Positions 55,050-64,000 of a DNA stretch of 64,000 bases are shown one piece after another; the first letter of the stretch is position 1, and each line of letters begins with the position of its first letter. The notes beneath the pieces were generated by a model that saw only the letters and a list, made by a program, of their open reading frames with translations, ran no database searches and had not been told where the DNA came from. This DNA comes from Seramator thermalis (GTDB lineage: Bacteria > Bacteroidota > Bacteroidia > Bacteroidales > Dysgonomonadaceae): NCBI RefSeq assembly GCF_004138125.1, contig NZ_RXHS01000011.1:38009-102008 (forward strand), given 5' to 3'. Position numbers and translations under genes: made by a program.

Positions 55050-56162
55050 TCAATAACGAAACCGAATTACCATCAGCTCCGATTGTGTGCCGATGCGATA
55101 GAGCGGTCCCCAAATTCCCAAACCGGATGATACATAATAATGGGTGTTTCCCTTGATTTTATATCCGTGGCTCAGTTCGAACATTGCAGCAGCGATGAGG
55201 TTACCCGGATATACTTGTCCGTCATGCGTGTGCCCCGAGAGTTGCAAATCGATGTTGTTCTCTTCGGCGTCCCGTAGATGATTGGGCTGGTGATCAAGCA
55301 AAATTGAAGGTTTTGAACTATCTGTGGACTGCATCAACTGCCGAAGCGCTTTGCGATGTTGATTGAATGCATCGTCGCGTCCAACGAGATATACTTCGTC
55401 GTTAATCAGCACGGAAGTGTCGCGGAGGATGACTATTCCCGATTTTCGATAAAAATCGAATAAATCATCACCTGCTCCTGCAAAATATTCATGGTTGCCA
55501 AGTACGCCATATACGCCGAGAGGCGCCGATATTTGTCGTAATTGCTGATCCAAATTCTGTTGGACAACAACGGGTACCGAATGGTCAATCAAATCGCCGA
55601 CAAACAACACCAAATCGGGTTTTTCGGCATTGATCATATTTACGTATTTTTTTGCGGCTTTTTCGCCGAGTGAAATTCCGAGATGAACATCGCTCAACGC
55701 AACAATTTTTAGTTCTTTGCCTTGTTTCGATTTCGTTGATTCAATATCAAGATAAACTTTTGTCGGGTGATTGAAACGATAATTGCCCACAATCATGATC
55801 GATGTAACGGCAATTATGCCGATTACGCCAACTCGAAAGCGAAATTTTTGTGGATTTTGTAAGAATGGATGCCGCTTATTGATAGCTCTTACGATATCGG
55901 TTATCACAACAAACGGAAAATAATAGAGCATAAAGATGAGGAAACTGAATGACGCGAAACGAATCGGTTTGGCAATAGCAATCGGCAGATGATTATCGGG
56001 GATTGTTCCGAGAATCACGGATAAAATTAGCAGGATGATAACCGTGCGAAAAACCATTTTCGATTTTGCCGAACGAAAAAAAGTTTGCTCGCTGCGGACG
56101 ACCACATACGTTCCCCACGCAATCAAGATGGCAAAAATGATGAATGAAATAATGATTCTCAT
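55050..56162 (-). CDS. Membrane-anchored metallophosphoesterase (YkuE/YaeI-like)
   Basis: This is a calcineurin-type phosphoesterase of 370 residues starting at the ATG at 56162, six codons inside the open frame. Four hydrophobic helices cover about residues 1-140 (IIISFIIFAILIAWGTYVVV and following). The catalytic domain contains the metal motifs ALSDVHLGISLGE, LVLFVGDLIDH, GVLGNHEYFAGAG and LQLSGHTHDGQVYP. Relatives hydrolyse lipid or UDP-sugar pyrophosphates in the envelope; the substrate here is unknown. It is divergent from dacB. Confidence 0.91.
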   Translation of the reverse strand: MRIIISFIIFAILIAWGTYVVVRSEQTFFRSAKSKMVFRTVIILLILSVILGTIPDNHLPIAIAKPIRFASFSFLIFMLYYFPFVVITDIVRAINKRHPFLQNPQKFRFRVGVIGIIAVTSIMIVGNYRFNHPTKVYLDIESTKSKQGKELKIVALSDVHLGISLGEKAAKKYVNMINAEKPDLVLFVGDLIDHSVPVVVQQNLDQQLRQISAPLGVYGVLGNHEYFAGAGDDLFDFYRKSGIVILRDTSVLINDEVYLVGRDDAFNQHRKALRQLMQSTDSSKPSILLDHQPNHLRDAEENNIDLQLSGHTHDGQVYPGNLIAAAMFELSHGYKIKGNTHYYVSSGLGIWGPLYRIGTQSELMVIRFRY

Positions 56163-56255
56163 GTCATAAAAAACAAACAAACTGCATCCATGTTCAAATA
56201 GTATGCAAATATCGCTTTTTTTCTTACTTTTGTTTCGATCTCAAAAAGATGCTTT

Positions 56256-57689
56256 ATGAAAAGAATACAGCTTGCAATATTATCTGTTTTTGTCGTCATC
56301 TCTTCATTTTCACAAACACCAATTTCCCAATTGATAGATCATCCGGCTCTTAAACATGCGAGTGTGGGCGTTTGTGTGAAAGATTTGGAGACAGGAGGAG
56401 TTATTGTTTCACACAACGGCGACAAATCGTTGACGCCGGCTTCGGTTATGAAACTTGTAACCACTGCTACCGCCCTCGAAATATTTGGTGCCGACTATCG
56501 TTATACCACACTTTTGGCGCTCGATGCCACCAATCCGAATCGAATTTTGGTTATCGGGTCGGGAGATCCAACGCTCGGAAGTGATGTTTTCGGAGGAAAC
56601 CCCTATGAACTTTTGTCGGGTTGGACAAAAAAAATTCTCGAAAAGAATGACAAAGAGAAAGTTTGGCAAATTTATGTTGCCGACGAATTGTTCGGGTATG
56701 ATGGGATTTCACCCGAATGGACGTGGATTGATATGGGAAACTATTATGCATCGGGGACTTATGGAATCAGCATATTCGATAATTCTTATAAGATCTTTTT
56801 CGATACTACCGATCCTAATTCTTGTCCGAAAATTATTCGAACCGACCCTGAAATGAAATCGATCCGTTTTACCAATTTCTTGAAAACGAATACTTCAGGA
56901 AGAGATAATGGCTATATTTATGGGATTCCTTTTTCGAACGATCGAATACTTCGTGGCGATATTCCGGCAGGAAGACGCAGTTTCAGCATCAAGGGAGATA
57001 TTCCCGATCCCGGTCTGCTGCTGGGCGAACAGTTGGCCGATCGTTTTCGCAGGCAAGGCATCCATGTGGATTTGGTACAAACTGCCAGAATCGATTACAT
57101 ATCCCGATACTGTACAAGAGAATCGATGCCTTATCGTATTGGAGAGATACTCGATCAGCGTCAATCGCGAATGTTGAGCGATATTATTCGCGAAACCAAT
57201 GAGAACAGCAACAATCATTTTGCCGAACATCTTTTGCGTGCAATCGGGAGAAAAAGTAATCCGAATATTTATAGTGACCCGCTCACGGAAGGAATTGATG
57301 CTATTGGTAAATTTTGGAAGCAGAAGGGTATAGATACACAATCGCTTATAATGAAAGACGGCTCCGGACTTGCACCGCAAAATGCTGTTAGTCCCGAGTT
57401 TTTGTGTGAGGTGCTGCGCTACATGAATAACAAAAGCGAGAATAAATCGGCATTTTTCGATTCATTGCCCAAAGCGGGTTTGGATGGCACGTTGAAGTCG
57501 TTTCTGAAAGGGACCAAGCTTGAAGGGAAAATTGCAGCCAAAAGCGGCAGCATAGGAGGTGTGCAATGCTATGCAGGTTATCTGATGGACGGCCGCAAAA
57601 AATATGCTTTTGCGGTGATGGTTAATAAGTTTAATGACACCCGAAGCGAAGTTCGAAGTGCCATCGAAAAATTTCTTTTGAGTTTATAA
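56256..57689 (+). CDS. dacB: D-alanyl-D-alanine carboxypeptidase/endopeptidase, PBP4 type (S13)
   Basis: This periplasmic peptidase trims peptidoglycan peptides and is a penicillin target. It has 477 residues with a signal peptide to about residue 20 (VISSFSQTP). The three motifs are SxxK as Ser63-Val-Met-Lys66 (SLTPASVMKLVTTA), SxN in NENSNNHFAEHLL, and KSG in IAAKSGSIGGVQCYAG. The insertion domain between the first two motifs is typical of S13. TACTTTTG (56225-56232) lies 23 bases before the start and may be its -7 box. It converges on the FKBP gene. Confidence 0.94.
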   Translation: MKRIQLAILSVFVVISSFSQTPISQLIDHPALKHASVGVCVKDLETGGVIVSHNGDKSLTPASVMKLVTTATALEIFGADYRYTTLLALDATNPNRILVIGSGDPTLGSDVFGGNPYELLSGWTKKILEKNDKEKVWQIYVADELFGYDGISPEWTWIDMGNYYASGTYGISIFDNSYKIFFDTTDPNSCPKIIRTDPEMKSIRFTNFLKTNTSGRDNGYIYGIPFSNDRILRGDIPAGRRSFSIKGDIPDPGLLLGEQLADRFRRQGIHVDLVQTARIDYISRYCTRESMPYRIGEILDQRQSRMLSDIIRETNENSNNHFAEHLLRAIGRKSNPNIYSDPLTEGIDAIGKFWKQKGIDTQSLIMKDGSGLAPQNAVSPEFLCEVLRYMNNKSENKSAFFDSLPKAGLDGTLKSFLKGTKLEGKIAAKSGSIGGVQCYAGYLMDGRKKYAFAVMVNKFNDTRSEVRSAIEKFLLSL

Positions 57690-57698
57690 TACTTCGTT

Positions 57699-58271
57699 TT
57701 ATTCAACAATCGAAACGAGCTCGATTTCAAAAACGAGAGTAGTGTAGGCAGGAATAGTCCCTGAAGCGCTTGATCCGTATCCAAGCTGCCACGGAATCCA
57801 TACTTCCCATTTGTCCCCAACTTCCATGTGCTGAAGCGCTGTGGAAAAACCGTCGATGATACCTCCGTCGTAAGGGTTTATACTTGTGGCTACCTTAAGC
57901 GTTCTTGTAATGTTGACATTGTCGGCAGTCGCAGTTGTGTCGAAAATTTTTTTATTCTTGATCAATTTTCCTTCTTCATCGGTATAGGTATCCGTTTTTG
58001 TCCAGTCGATTTTATACCATCCGGTATATTGCACATTTACCTGATCGCTGAAAAGCGGTCTTGCTCCATCTCCGTCCACCAATTCCTTGTACATGATGAA
58101 TCCGGCTTTCGATTGTGATTCGATTTTTGTATATTCACTGTTGCCGGCAATAGCCGCGAAAGCCGCTTCATTTTCGGTTTTGTGCAGATCGTCAAAAGTA
58201 ACGGTTTCCTCGCAGGATGGCAGCAAGATAATGCCGACAATGGACAACAATAGAAATAATTTCGATTTCAT
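57699..58271 (-). CDS. FKBP-type peptidyl-prolyl cis-trans isomerase, lipoprotein
   Basis: This folding catalyst of 190 residues is exported as a lipoprotein with Cys20 after SIVGIILLPSCEE. The FKBP domain covers about 75-190: VNVQYTGWYKIDWTK, KKIFDTTATADN, GGIIDGFSTALQHMEVGDKWEVWIPWQLGYGSSASG, and IPAYTTLVFEIELVSI. The fold and the order VQYTG/GYG/FEIEL are standard. It starts six bases after the glyS stop, so the pair is probably co-transcribed. Confidence 0.92.
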   Translation of the reverse strand: MKSKLFLLLSIVGIILLPSCEETVTFDDLHKTENEAAFAAIAGNSEYTKIESQSKAGFIMYKELVDGDGARPLFSDQVNVQYTGWYKIDWTKTDTYTDEEGKLIKNKKIFDTTATADNVNITRTLKVATSINPYDGGIIDGFSTALQHMEVGDKWEVWIPWQLGYGSSASGTIPAYTTLVFEIELVSIVE

Positions 58272-58277
58272 AATTTT

Positions 58278-59822
58278 TTAGTGGGACAATTGTTTTAACA
58301 AGGTTTTCATGTCGGTTTTTTGAGAAATTTCGTTTTCCACCTCATCGATATGCACACGTTTTTGCTGCATCGAATCGCGTTCGCGAATGGTAACTGTGCC
58401 ATCTTCGAGCGTTTGATGATCCACTGTAACGCAAAATGGCGTTCCGATGGCATCCTGGCGGCGATAGCGCCTGCCGATACTGTCTTTTTCGTCGTATTGA
58501 CAGGCGAAACTGAATTTGAGTTGATTCATAATTTCGCGCGCTTTTTCCGACAAGCCATCTTTTTTCACTAATGGAAGCACTGCCAGTTTCACCGGAGCAA
58601 GCACTGCCGGTATCTTCAGCACCACGCGTGTTTCGCCATCTTCGAGGGGTTCTTCGCAATACGCTGCCGAAATTACCGAAAGAAACATTCTGTCAACGCC
58701 AATCGAAGTTTCGATAACATAGGGTGTATAAGATTTGTTAAGTTCAGGATCGAAATATTGCATCTTTTTACCCGAATATTTTTCGTGTTGACTCAAGTCG
58801 AAATCCGTTCGAGAGTGAATTCCTTCTACTTCCTTAAATCCGAAAGGCATTTCAAATTCGATATCGGTAGCCGCATTGGCATAATGAGCCAATTTTTCGT
58901 GATCGTGGAAGCGGTATTTTTCTGCTCCAAATCCCAAAGCCTGATGCCATTGCATGCGGAGTTGTTTCCAGTAGTTGAACCATTTCATTTCTTCGCCCGG
59001 AGTGATGAAAAACTGCATTTCCATTTGCTCGAATTCGCGCATGCGGAAGATAAATTGGCGGGCAACAATTTCGTTACGAAATGCTTTCCCGATTTGTGCA
59101 ATTCCGAAAGGAATTTTCATGCGGCCGGTTTTCTGAACATTCAGGAAATTTACGAAAATTCCCTGAGCCGTTTCCGGACGAAGATATACCTTCATCGAGC
59201 CTTCGGAAGTAGATCCCATTTCGGTGGAAAACATCAAATTGAACTGACGAACTTCGGTCCAGTTGCGCGTACCACTGATTGGACAAACAATTTCGGCATC
59301 GATGATGATTTGTCGAAGCTCTTCGAGATTGGTTTCGTTGAGAGCCTTTGTGAAACGTGCATGAATTTCGTCGCGGTTGCGGGTAATTTCGAGTATGCGG
59401 GGATTTGTTTCACGAAACATTTTTTCGTCGAACGAGTTACCGAAACGTTTCGCAGCTTTTTCCACTTCTTTCTCGATTTTTTCGTCGAGTTTGGCTAAAT
59501 GTTCTTCGATAAGTACATCGGCGCGGTAGCGCTTTTTGCTGTCTTTGTTGTCGATCAGTGGATCGTTGAATGCATCCACGTGCCCCGATGCTTTCCAGAT
59601 GGTTGGGTGCATGAATATGGCCGAATCTATTCCCACCACATTCTCGTGAAGCAAGGTCATGCTGTGCCACCAATATTTTTTTATGTTGTTTTTGAGCTCC
59701 ACGCCCATTTGTCCATAGTCGTAAACGGCTCCGAGTCCATCGTAGATTTCACTCGAAGGAAATACAAATCCGTATTCTTTGCAATGCGATACAATTTTCT
59801 TAAAAACGTCTTCCTGTGCCAT
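58278..59822 (-). CDS. glyS: Glycyl-tRNA synthetase (homodimeric type)
   Basis: This enzyme charges tRNA-Gly. Its 514 residues fit the alpha2 type of eukaryotes, archaea and several bacteria, not the alpha2-beta2 type. Class II motifs appear in GFVFPSSEIYDGLGAVYDYGQMGVELKNNIKKYWWHSM, FNLMFSTEMGSTSEGSMKVYLRPETAQGIFVNFLNV, FAQIGKAFRNEIVARQFIFRMREFEQMEMQFF and, near the C-terminus, YVIETSIGVDRMFLSVISAAY. A C-terminal anticodon-binding domain follows (VLAPVKLAVLPLVKKDGLSEKAREI). The FKBP gene follows on the same strand. Confidence 0.96.
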   Translation of the reverse strand: MAQEDVFKKIVSHCKEYGFVFPSSEIYDGLGAVYDYGQMGVELKNNIKKYWWHSMTLLHENVVGIDSAIFMHPTIWKASGHVDAFNDPLIDNKDSKKRYRADVLIEEHLAKLDEKIEKEVEKAAKRFGNSFDEKMFRETNPRILEITRNRDEIHARFTKALNETNLEELRQIIIDAEIVCPISGTRNWTEVRQFNLMFSTEMGSTSEGSMKVYLRPETAQGIFVNFLNVQKTGRMKIPFGIAQIGKAFRNEIVARQFIFRMREFEQMEMQFFITPGEEMKWFNYWKQLRMQWHQALGFGAEKYRFHDHEKLAHYANAATDIEFEMPFGFKEVEGIHSRTDFDLSQHEKYSGKKMQYFDPELNKSYTPYVIETSIGVDRMFLSVISAAYCEEPLEDGETRVVLKIPAVLAPVKLAVLPLVKKDGLSEKAREIMNQLKFSFACQYDEKDSIGRRYRRQDAIGTPFCVTVDHQTLEDGTVTIRERDSMQQKRVHIDEVENEISQKTDMKTLLKQLSH

Positions 59823-59959
59823 TTTTTTGCGGTTTTCGGCGCGAAAAAAATACGTTTTGTCGCGCTTTTTCTTTATTTTTTAAATCGATTTACAAAGTAA
59901 ACGGATTTTTTTGAGATTTTGGCTTGTACGAATCATAAAGATAAATAAACTGCCATCAT

Positions 59960-59993
59960 TTTGGCGGCTAAAACGATAAAAATGCTACTTTTG
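59960..59993 (+). promoter_or_regulatory. Promoter of the flippase-S46 peptidase operon
   Basis: TTTG (59960-59963) and TACTTTTG (59986-59993) are 22 bases apart and lie 43 bases before the ATG at 60037. Confidence 0.6.
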
Positions 59994-60036
59994 TGAAAAC
60001 GAATTCAATCTTCTTAGAAAATCGAGATGCTGCACT

Positions 60037-61554
60037 ATGGCGGGTGGAATGAAGACTTTGGCTAAGGAAACCGTTATTTACGGAGGTACTACGATCATTC
60101 AGCGTTCACTAAGCTGGTTCCTTGCTCTCTTTTGGACGTACTATCTTCCCTCGCAGGCCGACATGGGAATTGTGAATAATTTCTATGCATGGATAGCATT
60201 GTTTCTGGTGATTCTTACCTATGGAATGGAAACAGGCTTTTTCCGTTTTGCCAACAAGCAAGACGAAAATCCCGACAAAGTCTTCTCTACAGCCGTTTCG
60301 AGTCTTGGTTTTACTACATTGCTGTTTATTCTTTTTTCGTTCGTTTTTATACGACCGATTTCGCAGGGTTTAAATATTTCGGATAAACCACATTTCATTG
60401 CGATGATGATTTTCATCCTTGCTTTTGATGTAATGAGTGCGATTCCTTTTGCTTATCTTCGTTACAAAAACCGACCCATACGTTTTGCATTCATCAAGAT
60501 TTTAAATATTGTCATTACCATTTTACTGAATGTATTCTTTTTTCTGCTTTGCCCTTTGCTTTCAAAGCGTTTTCCCGAAGCTTTTTCGTGGTTTCGCATC
60601 GAGCGTGGGGTAGAATATATTCTGATTGCCAATTTGATTGCCTCTGTTGTTCAAACTGTTTTGGTGTTTGCTCAAGTCAAAATAAAATTTCAGTTCGCCG
60701 ATTCGCAACTTTTGAAAAGAATGCTCAACTATTCGCTCCCATTACTCATTTTAGGCGTAGCGGGTATTCTTAATCAGAACGCTGCCATTATGCTTTTTCC
60801 CGAAATATATCCCGATCCGAGCCCCGATAAACTAGAAGCTTACAAACAGTTGGGAATATACAGCGCATCAATGAAAATCGCAATCATTCTGATCGTCATG
60901 ACTCAGGCTTTTCGATATGCTTTTGAACCATTTATTTTCGCCAAGAGCAAGGATACTGCCAATAACAAACAGGCCTATGCTGAGGTGATGAAGTATTTTA
61001 TTATTTTTGGTTTGTTTGTTGTGATTGCGGTGATGGGGTATATGGATATTGTGAAATATCTCATCAAATCAACGTATCATGCCGGATTGGTTGTAGTTCC
61101 CATCGTGATGCTCGGTGAACTTTTCTTCGGAATATATTTTAACCTTTCGTTATGGTACAAACTCACAGACAAAACACAGTGGGGGGCCTATATGTCGTTG
61201 ATAGGACTGGTTATCACGCTTGCAATAAATATAGTGTTTATCCCGACTTACGGATACATGGCCTGTGCATGGGCTTCGTTTGTTGCCAATATGGCAATGA
61301 TGCTCATCTCGTATTTCATGGGTCAAAAATTTTTCAAGGTTAATTATGATCTGAAGTCTGCCGGTTTTTTCTTTGCGATGTCGCTATTGATGTTGGCCGT
61401 TATTTTGTTGGAGTTTGTTTATATCGATCAAATTTGGCTGCGCTTGACCATCAATACTTTTCTTATGATTATTTATGCCTATATTGCATTGAAAAGAGGA
61501 TTTCCGGTGGATGTTCTGAAACGAATTTCTATCGTTAGAAAGTCGATAAAATAA
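60037..61554 (+). CDS. Polysaccharide/lipid flippase (oligosaccharide flippase, MOP superfamily)
   Basis: This integral membrane protein of 505 residues has about fourteen predicted helices, typical of Wzx/MurJ-like flippases that move lipid-linked sugars to the periplasm. Family features are the N-terminal LAKETVIYGGTTIIQRSLSWFLALFWTYYL, FFRFANKQ, the middle YSLPLLILGVAGILNQNAAIMLFPEI and the second half VVPIVMLGELFFGIYFNLSLWYKLTDKTQWGAYMSLIGLVITLAINIVFIP. There are no nearby glycosyltransferases, so it is not inside a polysaccharide cluster. Which lipid-linked substrate it moves is unknown. Confidence 0.88.
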   Translation: MAGGMKTLAKETVIYGGTTIIQRSLSWFLALFWTYYLPSQADMGIVNNFYAWIALFLVILTYGMETGFFRFANKQDENPDKVFSTAVSSLGFTTLLFILFSFVFIRPISQGLNISDKPHFIAMMIFILAFDVMSAIPFAYLRYKNRPIRFAFIKILNIVITILLNVFFFLLCPLLSKRFPEAFSWFRIERGVEYILIANLIASVVQTVLVFAQVKIKFQFADSQLLKRMLNYSLPLLILGVAGILNQNAAIMLFPEIYPDPSPDKLEAYKQLGIYSASMKIAIILIVMTQAFRYAFEPFIFAKSKDTANNKQAYAEVMKYFIIFGLFVVIAVMGYMDIVKYLIKSTYHAGLVVVPIVMLGELFFGIYFNLSLWYKLTDKTQWGAYMSLIGLVITLAINIVFIPTYGYMACAWASFVANMAMMLISYFMGQKFFKVNYDLKSAGFFFAMSLLMLAVILLEFVYIDQIWLRLTINTFLMIIYAYIALKRGFPVDVLKRISIVRKSIK

Positions 61555-61579
61555 TTTTTTAATATTTAAATAATTGATA

Positions 61580-63706
61580 ATGAAAAAACTATGTTTATTA
61601 TTTACGGTGTTTCTTTCGTTTTTGGTGGTTAAAGCCGACGAGGGAATGTGGCTGCTTAAAGAATTGAACCGACAAAGCGTTGCTCGAATGCAAGAGCTCG
61701 GATTCACGTTTCCAATAGACAAGCTGTATGATGAGAACAATGCTTCGCTGAAAGATGCAGTAGTTATTTTTGGTGGTGGCTGCTCCGGGGTAGCCGTTTC
61801 GAAACAGGGGCTGATTTTCACCAATCATCACTGTGGATACGGAGCTATTCAAAAACTCAGTTCGGTAGAACACGATTATCTGAAAAATGGGTTCAAAGCC
61901 GACAGATTTCAGGACGAATTGCCTGCCGATGGTCTTACTGTTTCGTTTTTGAGCTCAATGCGTGATGTGACGGACGAAATTCTCTCCAAGATTCCTTCCG
62001 TTTTGAGCGAAATACAGCGTGAACTTGCTATCGATTCCATTTCCGAAACTCTTACCCAAGAATTTGAAAACAGTCCGTTCAAGTCGGCACGGATTGTCCC
62101 TTTTTATTCGGGAAACAAATACTATATGGTTGTTTATGATGTTTTTCGCGATGTGCGTTTGGTGGTAACTCCGCCGGAATCTGTAGGAAAATTTGGTGGC
62201 GAAACCGATAATTGGATGTGGCCACGTCATACGGGAGATTTTTCGGTTTTCCGCGTTTATGCAGACCAAAATAATCAACCGGCAGAATTTGATCCCGCCA
62301 ATGTCCCTTACAAACCTCGATATGTTGTTCCTGTATCGCTCAATGGTTATCAGAAAGGAAGTTATTCGATGACCATCGGTTATCCCGGCCGAACTCAGCG
62401 CTATATGTCGTCGTGGGGAATACAGCAAATGGTAGAATCCGAAAACAAACCCCGTATCGAAGTTCGTGGCGTGAAACAGGAAATCTGGTGGAATGACATG
62501 ACCAAAAGCGATGAAACACGCATCAAATATGCTTCGAAATATGACGGAAGTTCTAATTATTGGAAAAATGCTATAGGCATGAACGAAGCCATTGATCATC
62601 TGAATGTAATTGCCGAGAAAAAAGAACTCGAAAATCGTCTTGCTTCATGGATTGAATCTGATCCTGCCCGCAAAGAAAAGTATGGTAATACGCTTAACAC
62701 TCTTGAGGAAGCTTATACCAACAGCAACGAAATAGCCAAATATACTACTTATTTTCTGGAAACTTTCCAAAACGGAATCGAAATTATTCGTTTTTCCAAC
62801 ACCATTTTGCAGTTCAATACAAATGGAACAGAGCAGGAAAAACAGGAATTTATCAACGATCGCATTCTTAGAGCCTACAAAGATTACGATCCTCAACTCG
62901 ATAAAAAGGTGCTTCCCGCGCTTATGAAACTGTATGCCGAGCGAGTTCCGAAAGAGTATCAGCCCGATGTATATGAGACCATCAACAAAAAGTTTAAAGG
63001 AAATTATGAAAAATATGCCGAATGGCTTTTCAAAAATTCGAAATTTACAAATTTGGATGATTTACTCACGCTGCTAAAATCGGCGGACACCAAGCGATTG
63101 ACAAAAGATCCGGCTATGCAGCTTGCCTTGTCGGTAAAAGATATGGGGTATGAGTTATCTTCGCGAATGATGTCGGATTATGAAAAAATTCTTCGTGGCG
63201 AGCGTGAATTTATGGCCGCGTTGATGGAAATGAACCCAGACAAGGCTTTTTCACCCGATGCCAATTTCACCCAACGATTGAGTTATGGTTCTATCAAAGG
63301 TTATGCACCCCGCGATGCTGTTTGGTACGACTATTTCAGCACTGCGAAAGGAGTAATGGAAAAATACAAGCCCGGCGATCCCGAATTTGATTTGAAACCA
63401 TTTGTAATTGAGGCGTTAAATAAAGGCGATTTTGGCCAATACGCCGATAAGGATGGGAATATGCGTACATGCTTCCTATCCGATAACGATATTACCGGAG
63501 GTAACTCGGGTAGCCCGGTGTTTAACGGTCAGGCCGAATTGATAGGTCTTGCCTTTGATGGCAATTGGGAATCGCTGAGTGGCGACATTCTCTTCGAACC
63601 CGAAATGCAACGTACTATCAGTGTCGATATTCGTTACGTACTTTTTATTATCGACAAGGTGATGAATGCTCCTCACATTGTTCAAGAGCTTACAATAGTA
63701 CAATAG
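61580..63706 (+). CDS. S46-family dipeptidyl-peptidase, DPP7 type
   Basis: This exported serine protease of 708 residues removes dipeptides from peptide N-termini, typical of protein-fermenting Bacteroidota. The start is the ATG at 61580, two codons after a TTG. The signal peptide ends at about residue 19 (LVVKADEG). Catalytic motifs are TNHHCGYG (His), GGETDNWMWPRHTGDFS (Asp) and GNSGSPVFNG (Ser). In the S1-pocket segment AFDGNWE the residue after Asp is Gly, as in DPP7 (hydrophobic P1), and not Arg, as in DPP11 (acidic P1). It follows the flippase by 25 bases. Confidence 0.93.
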   Translation: MKKLCLLFTVFLSFLVVKADEGMWLLKELNRQSVARMQELGFTFPIDKLYDENNASLKDAVVIFGGGCSGVAVSKQGLIFTNHHCGYGAIQKLSSVEHDYLKNGFKADRFQDELPADGLTVSFLSSMRDVTDEILSKIPSVLSEIQRELAIDSISETLTQEFENSPFKSARIVPFYSGNKYYMVVYDVFRDVRLVVTPPESVGKFGGETDNWMWPRHTGDFSVFRVYADQNNQPAEFDPANVPYKPRYVVPVSLNGYQKGSYSMTIGYPGRTQRYMSSWGIQQMVESENKPRIEVRGVKQEIWWNDMTKSDETRIKYASKYDGSSNYWKNAIGMNEAIDHLNVIAEKKELENRLASWIESDPARKEKYGNTLNTLEEAYTNSNEIAKYTTYFLETFQNGIEIIRFSNTILQFNTNGTEQEKQEFINDRILRAYKDYDPQLDKKVLPALMKLYAERVPKEYQPDVYETINKKFKGNYEKYAEWLFKNSKFTNLDDLLTLLKSADTKRLTKDPAMQLALSVKDMGYELSSRMMSDYEKILRGEREFMAALMEMNPDKAFSPDANFTQRLSYGSIKGYAPRDAVWYDYFSTAKGVMEKYKPGDPEFDLKPFVIEALNKGDFGQYADKDGNMRTCFLSDNDITGGNSGSPVFNGQAELIGLAFDGNWESLSGDILFEPEMQRTISVDIRYVLFIIDKVMNAPHIVQELTIVQ

Positions 63707-63734
63707 TTCCTGTTGAAAAACCTATTTTAAATCG

Positions 63735-63770
63735 AAAAGAGACTGTCAGATTCCATTGACAGTCTCTTTT
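63735..63770 (+). terminator. Terminator after the S46 peptidase
   Basis: AAAAGAGACTGTCA (63735-63748) pairs perfectly with TGACAGTCTCTTTT (63757-63770) around an eight-base loop. Confidence 0.88.
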
Positions 63771-63817
63771 CAATTAATTTTGATTGACACCGCTTTTTAT
63801 AGTTGCAAACTCGGACG

Positions 63818-63855
63818 AAAAAAGCTGCCTTGTTTGGTTGTAGCAGCTTTTTTTT
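63818..63855. terminator. Second terminator-like hairpin
   Basis: AAAAAAGCTGC (63818-63828) pairs with GCAGCTTTTTT (63843-63853), followed by more T. It insulates the last partial gene from the preceding operon, and no gene lies between it and the first hairpin. Confidence 0.75.
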
Positions 63856-63946
63856 GATAAATGACTATTTAATGTAAGCACCCGATAAATTCCCCGTTTT
63901 AGTATTCATCATAATTTTTGATCTTTGCCGGCAAACATAACAATAT

Positions 63947-64000
63947 ATGACGCCGATAAGCAAAGAAGAATTTATGGTGATACTGGAACGCCGGCAGAAC
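63947..64000 (+). CDS. Start of a truncated gene
   Basis: An ATG at 63947 opens a frame to the window end encoding MTPISKEEFMVILERRQN. Eighteen residues are too few for identification. The ERRQ-like start resembles nitroreductase-type proteins, but this is a guess. Confidence 0.4.
   Translation, partial: MTPISKEEFMVILERRQN

Noticed and set aside
1..64000. CRISPR array, tRNA or rRNA genes
   Set aside because: No spaced short repeats and no cloverleaf or rRNA sequence were seen by eye in the gaps; a tRNAscan-SE run would settle the tRNA point.

Overview
The window reads as chromosomal DNA from an anaerobic, polysaccharide-degrading Bacteroidota, most likely Bacteroidales near the Dysgonomonadaceae/Porphyromonadaceae. 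The reasons are SusC/SusD pairs, STN-domain TonB transducers with ECF sigma and FecR partners, promoters of the TTTG...TAnnTTTG type, no Shine-Dalgarno signals, a TamL-type lipoprotein Omp85, an S46 dipeptidyl-peptidase, a B12-dependent ribonucleotide reductase and an archaeal-type ProRS. The genus is inference.

Region 1 (1-20040) is accessory. A broken IS4-family transposase lies at the left edge. An ECF sigma factor, a FecR anti-sigma, an STN-bearing SusC, a SusD-like lipoprotein and a GH16 beta-glucanase follow, closed by a strong terminator at about 8246-8280. Next come about 650 bp without credible genes that resemble the 5' part of a group II intron, a 19-bp direct repeat, and a complete IS1182-family element with perfect 16-bp ends (9024-10869). 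Immediately after it is a much more AT-rich set: GH9 cellulase, exported AGE-family epimerase, an unrecognised exported glycosidase-like protein, GH5 cellulase, a decayed glycanase gene and a serine-type sulfatase. Together these look like a beta-glucan/hemicellulose utilisation locus assembled from pieces of different origin.

Region 2 (20080-38753) is mostly housekeeping: an MscS channel, a TPR protein, a HerA/DUF853 ATPase, a GH29 alpha-fucosidase, proS, acyl-ACP thioesterase, udk with an LEA14-like lipoprotein and a DUF2027-Smr protein, queA, and the envelope pair tamB-tamL.

Region 3 (38867-45056) is a compact hexuronate operon: kduI, kduD, a DUF4861 lipoprotein, kdgK, eda and an MFS hexuronate transporter. 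It encodes the route from 5-keto-4-deoxyuronate to pyruvate plus glyceraldehyde 3-phosphate, but no polysaccharide lyase is present here.

Region 4 (45166-64000) holds speA, a small cysteine-rich lipoprotein, nrdJ with a structured AT-rich leader, a divergent tyrosine phenol-lyase/tryptophanase homologue, a TonB-dependent receptor, a metallophosphoesterase, a PBP4-type DD-peptidase, glyS with an FKBP lipoprotein, a flippase and a DPP7-type S46 peptidase. The last 54 bases start a truncated gene.

No tRNA, rRNA, CRISPR array, phage or obvious defence system was seen. The most unusual items are the mosaic carbohydrate locus with its sequence relics, the unrecognised 619-residue protein, and the PLP lyase, whose substrate residues look tyrosine phenol-lyase-like although a cofactor-contact arginine is missing.
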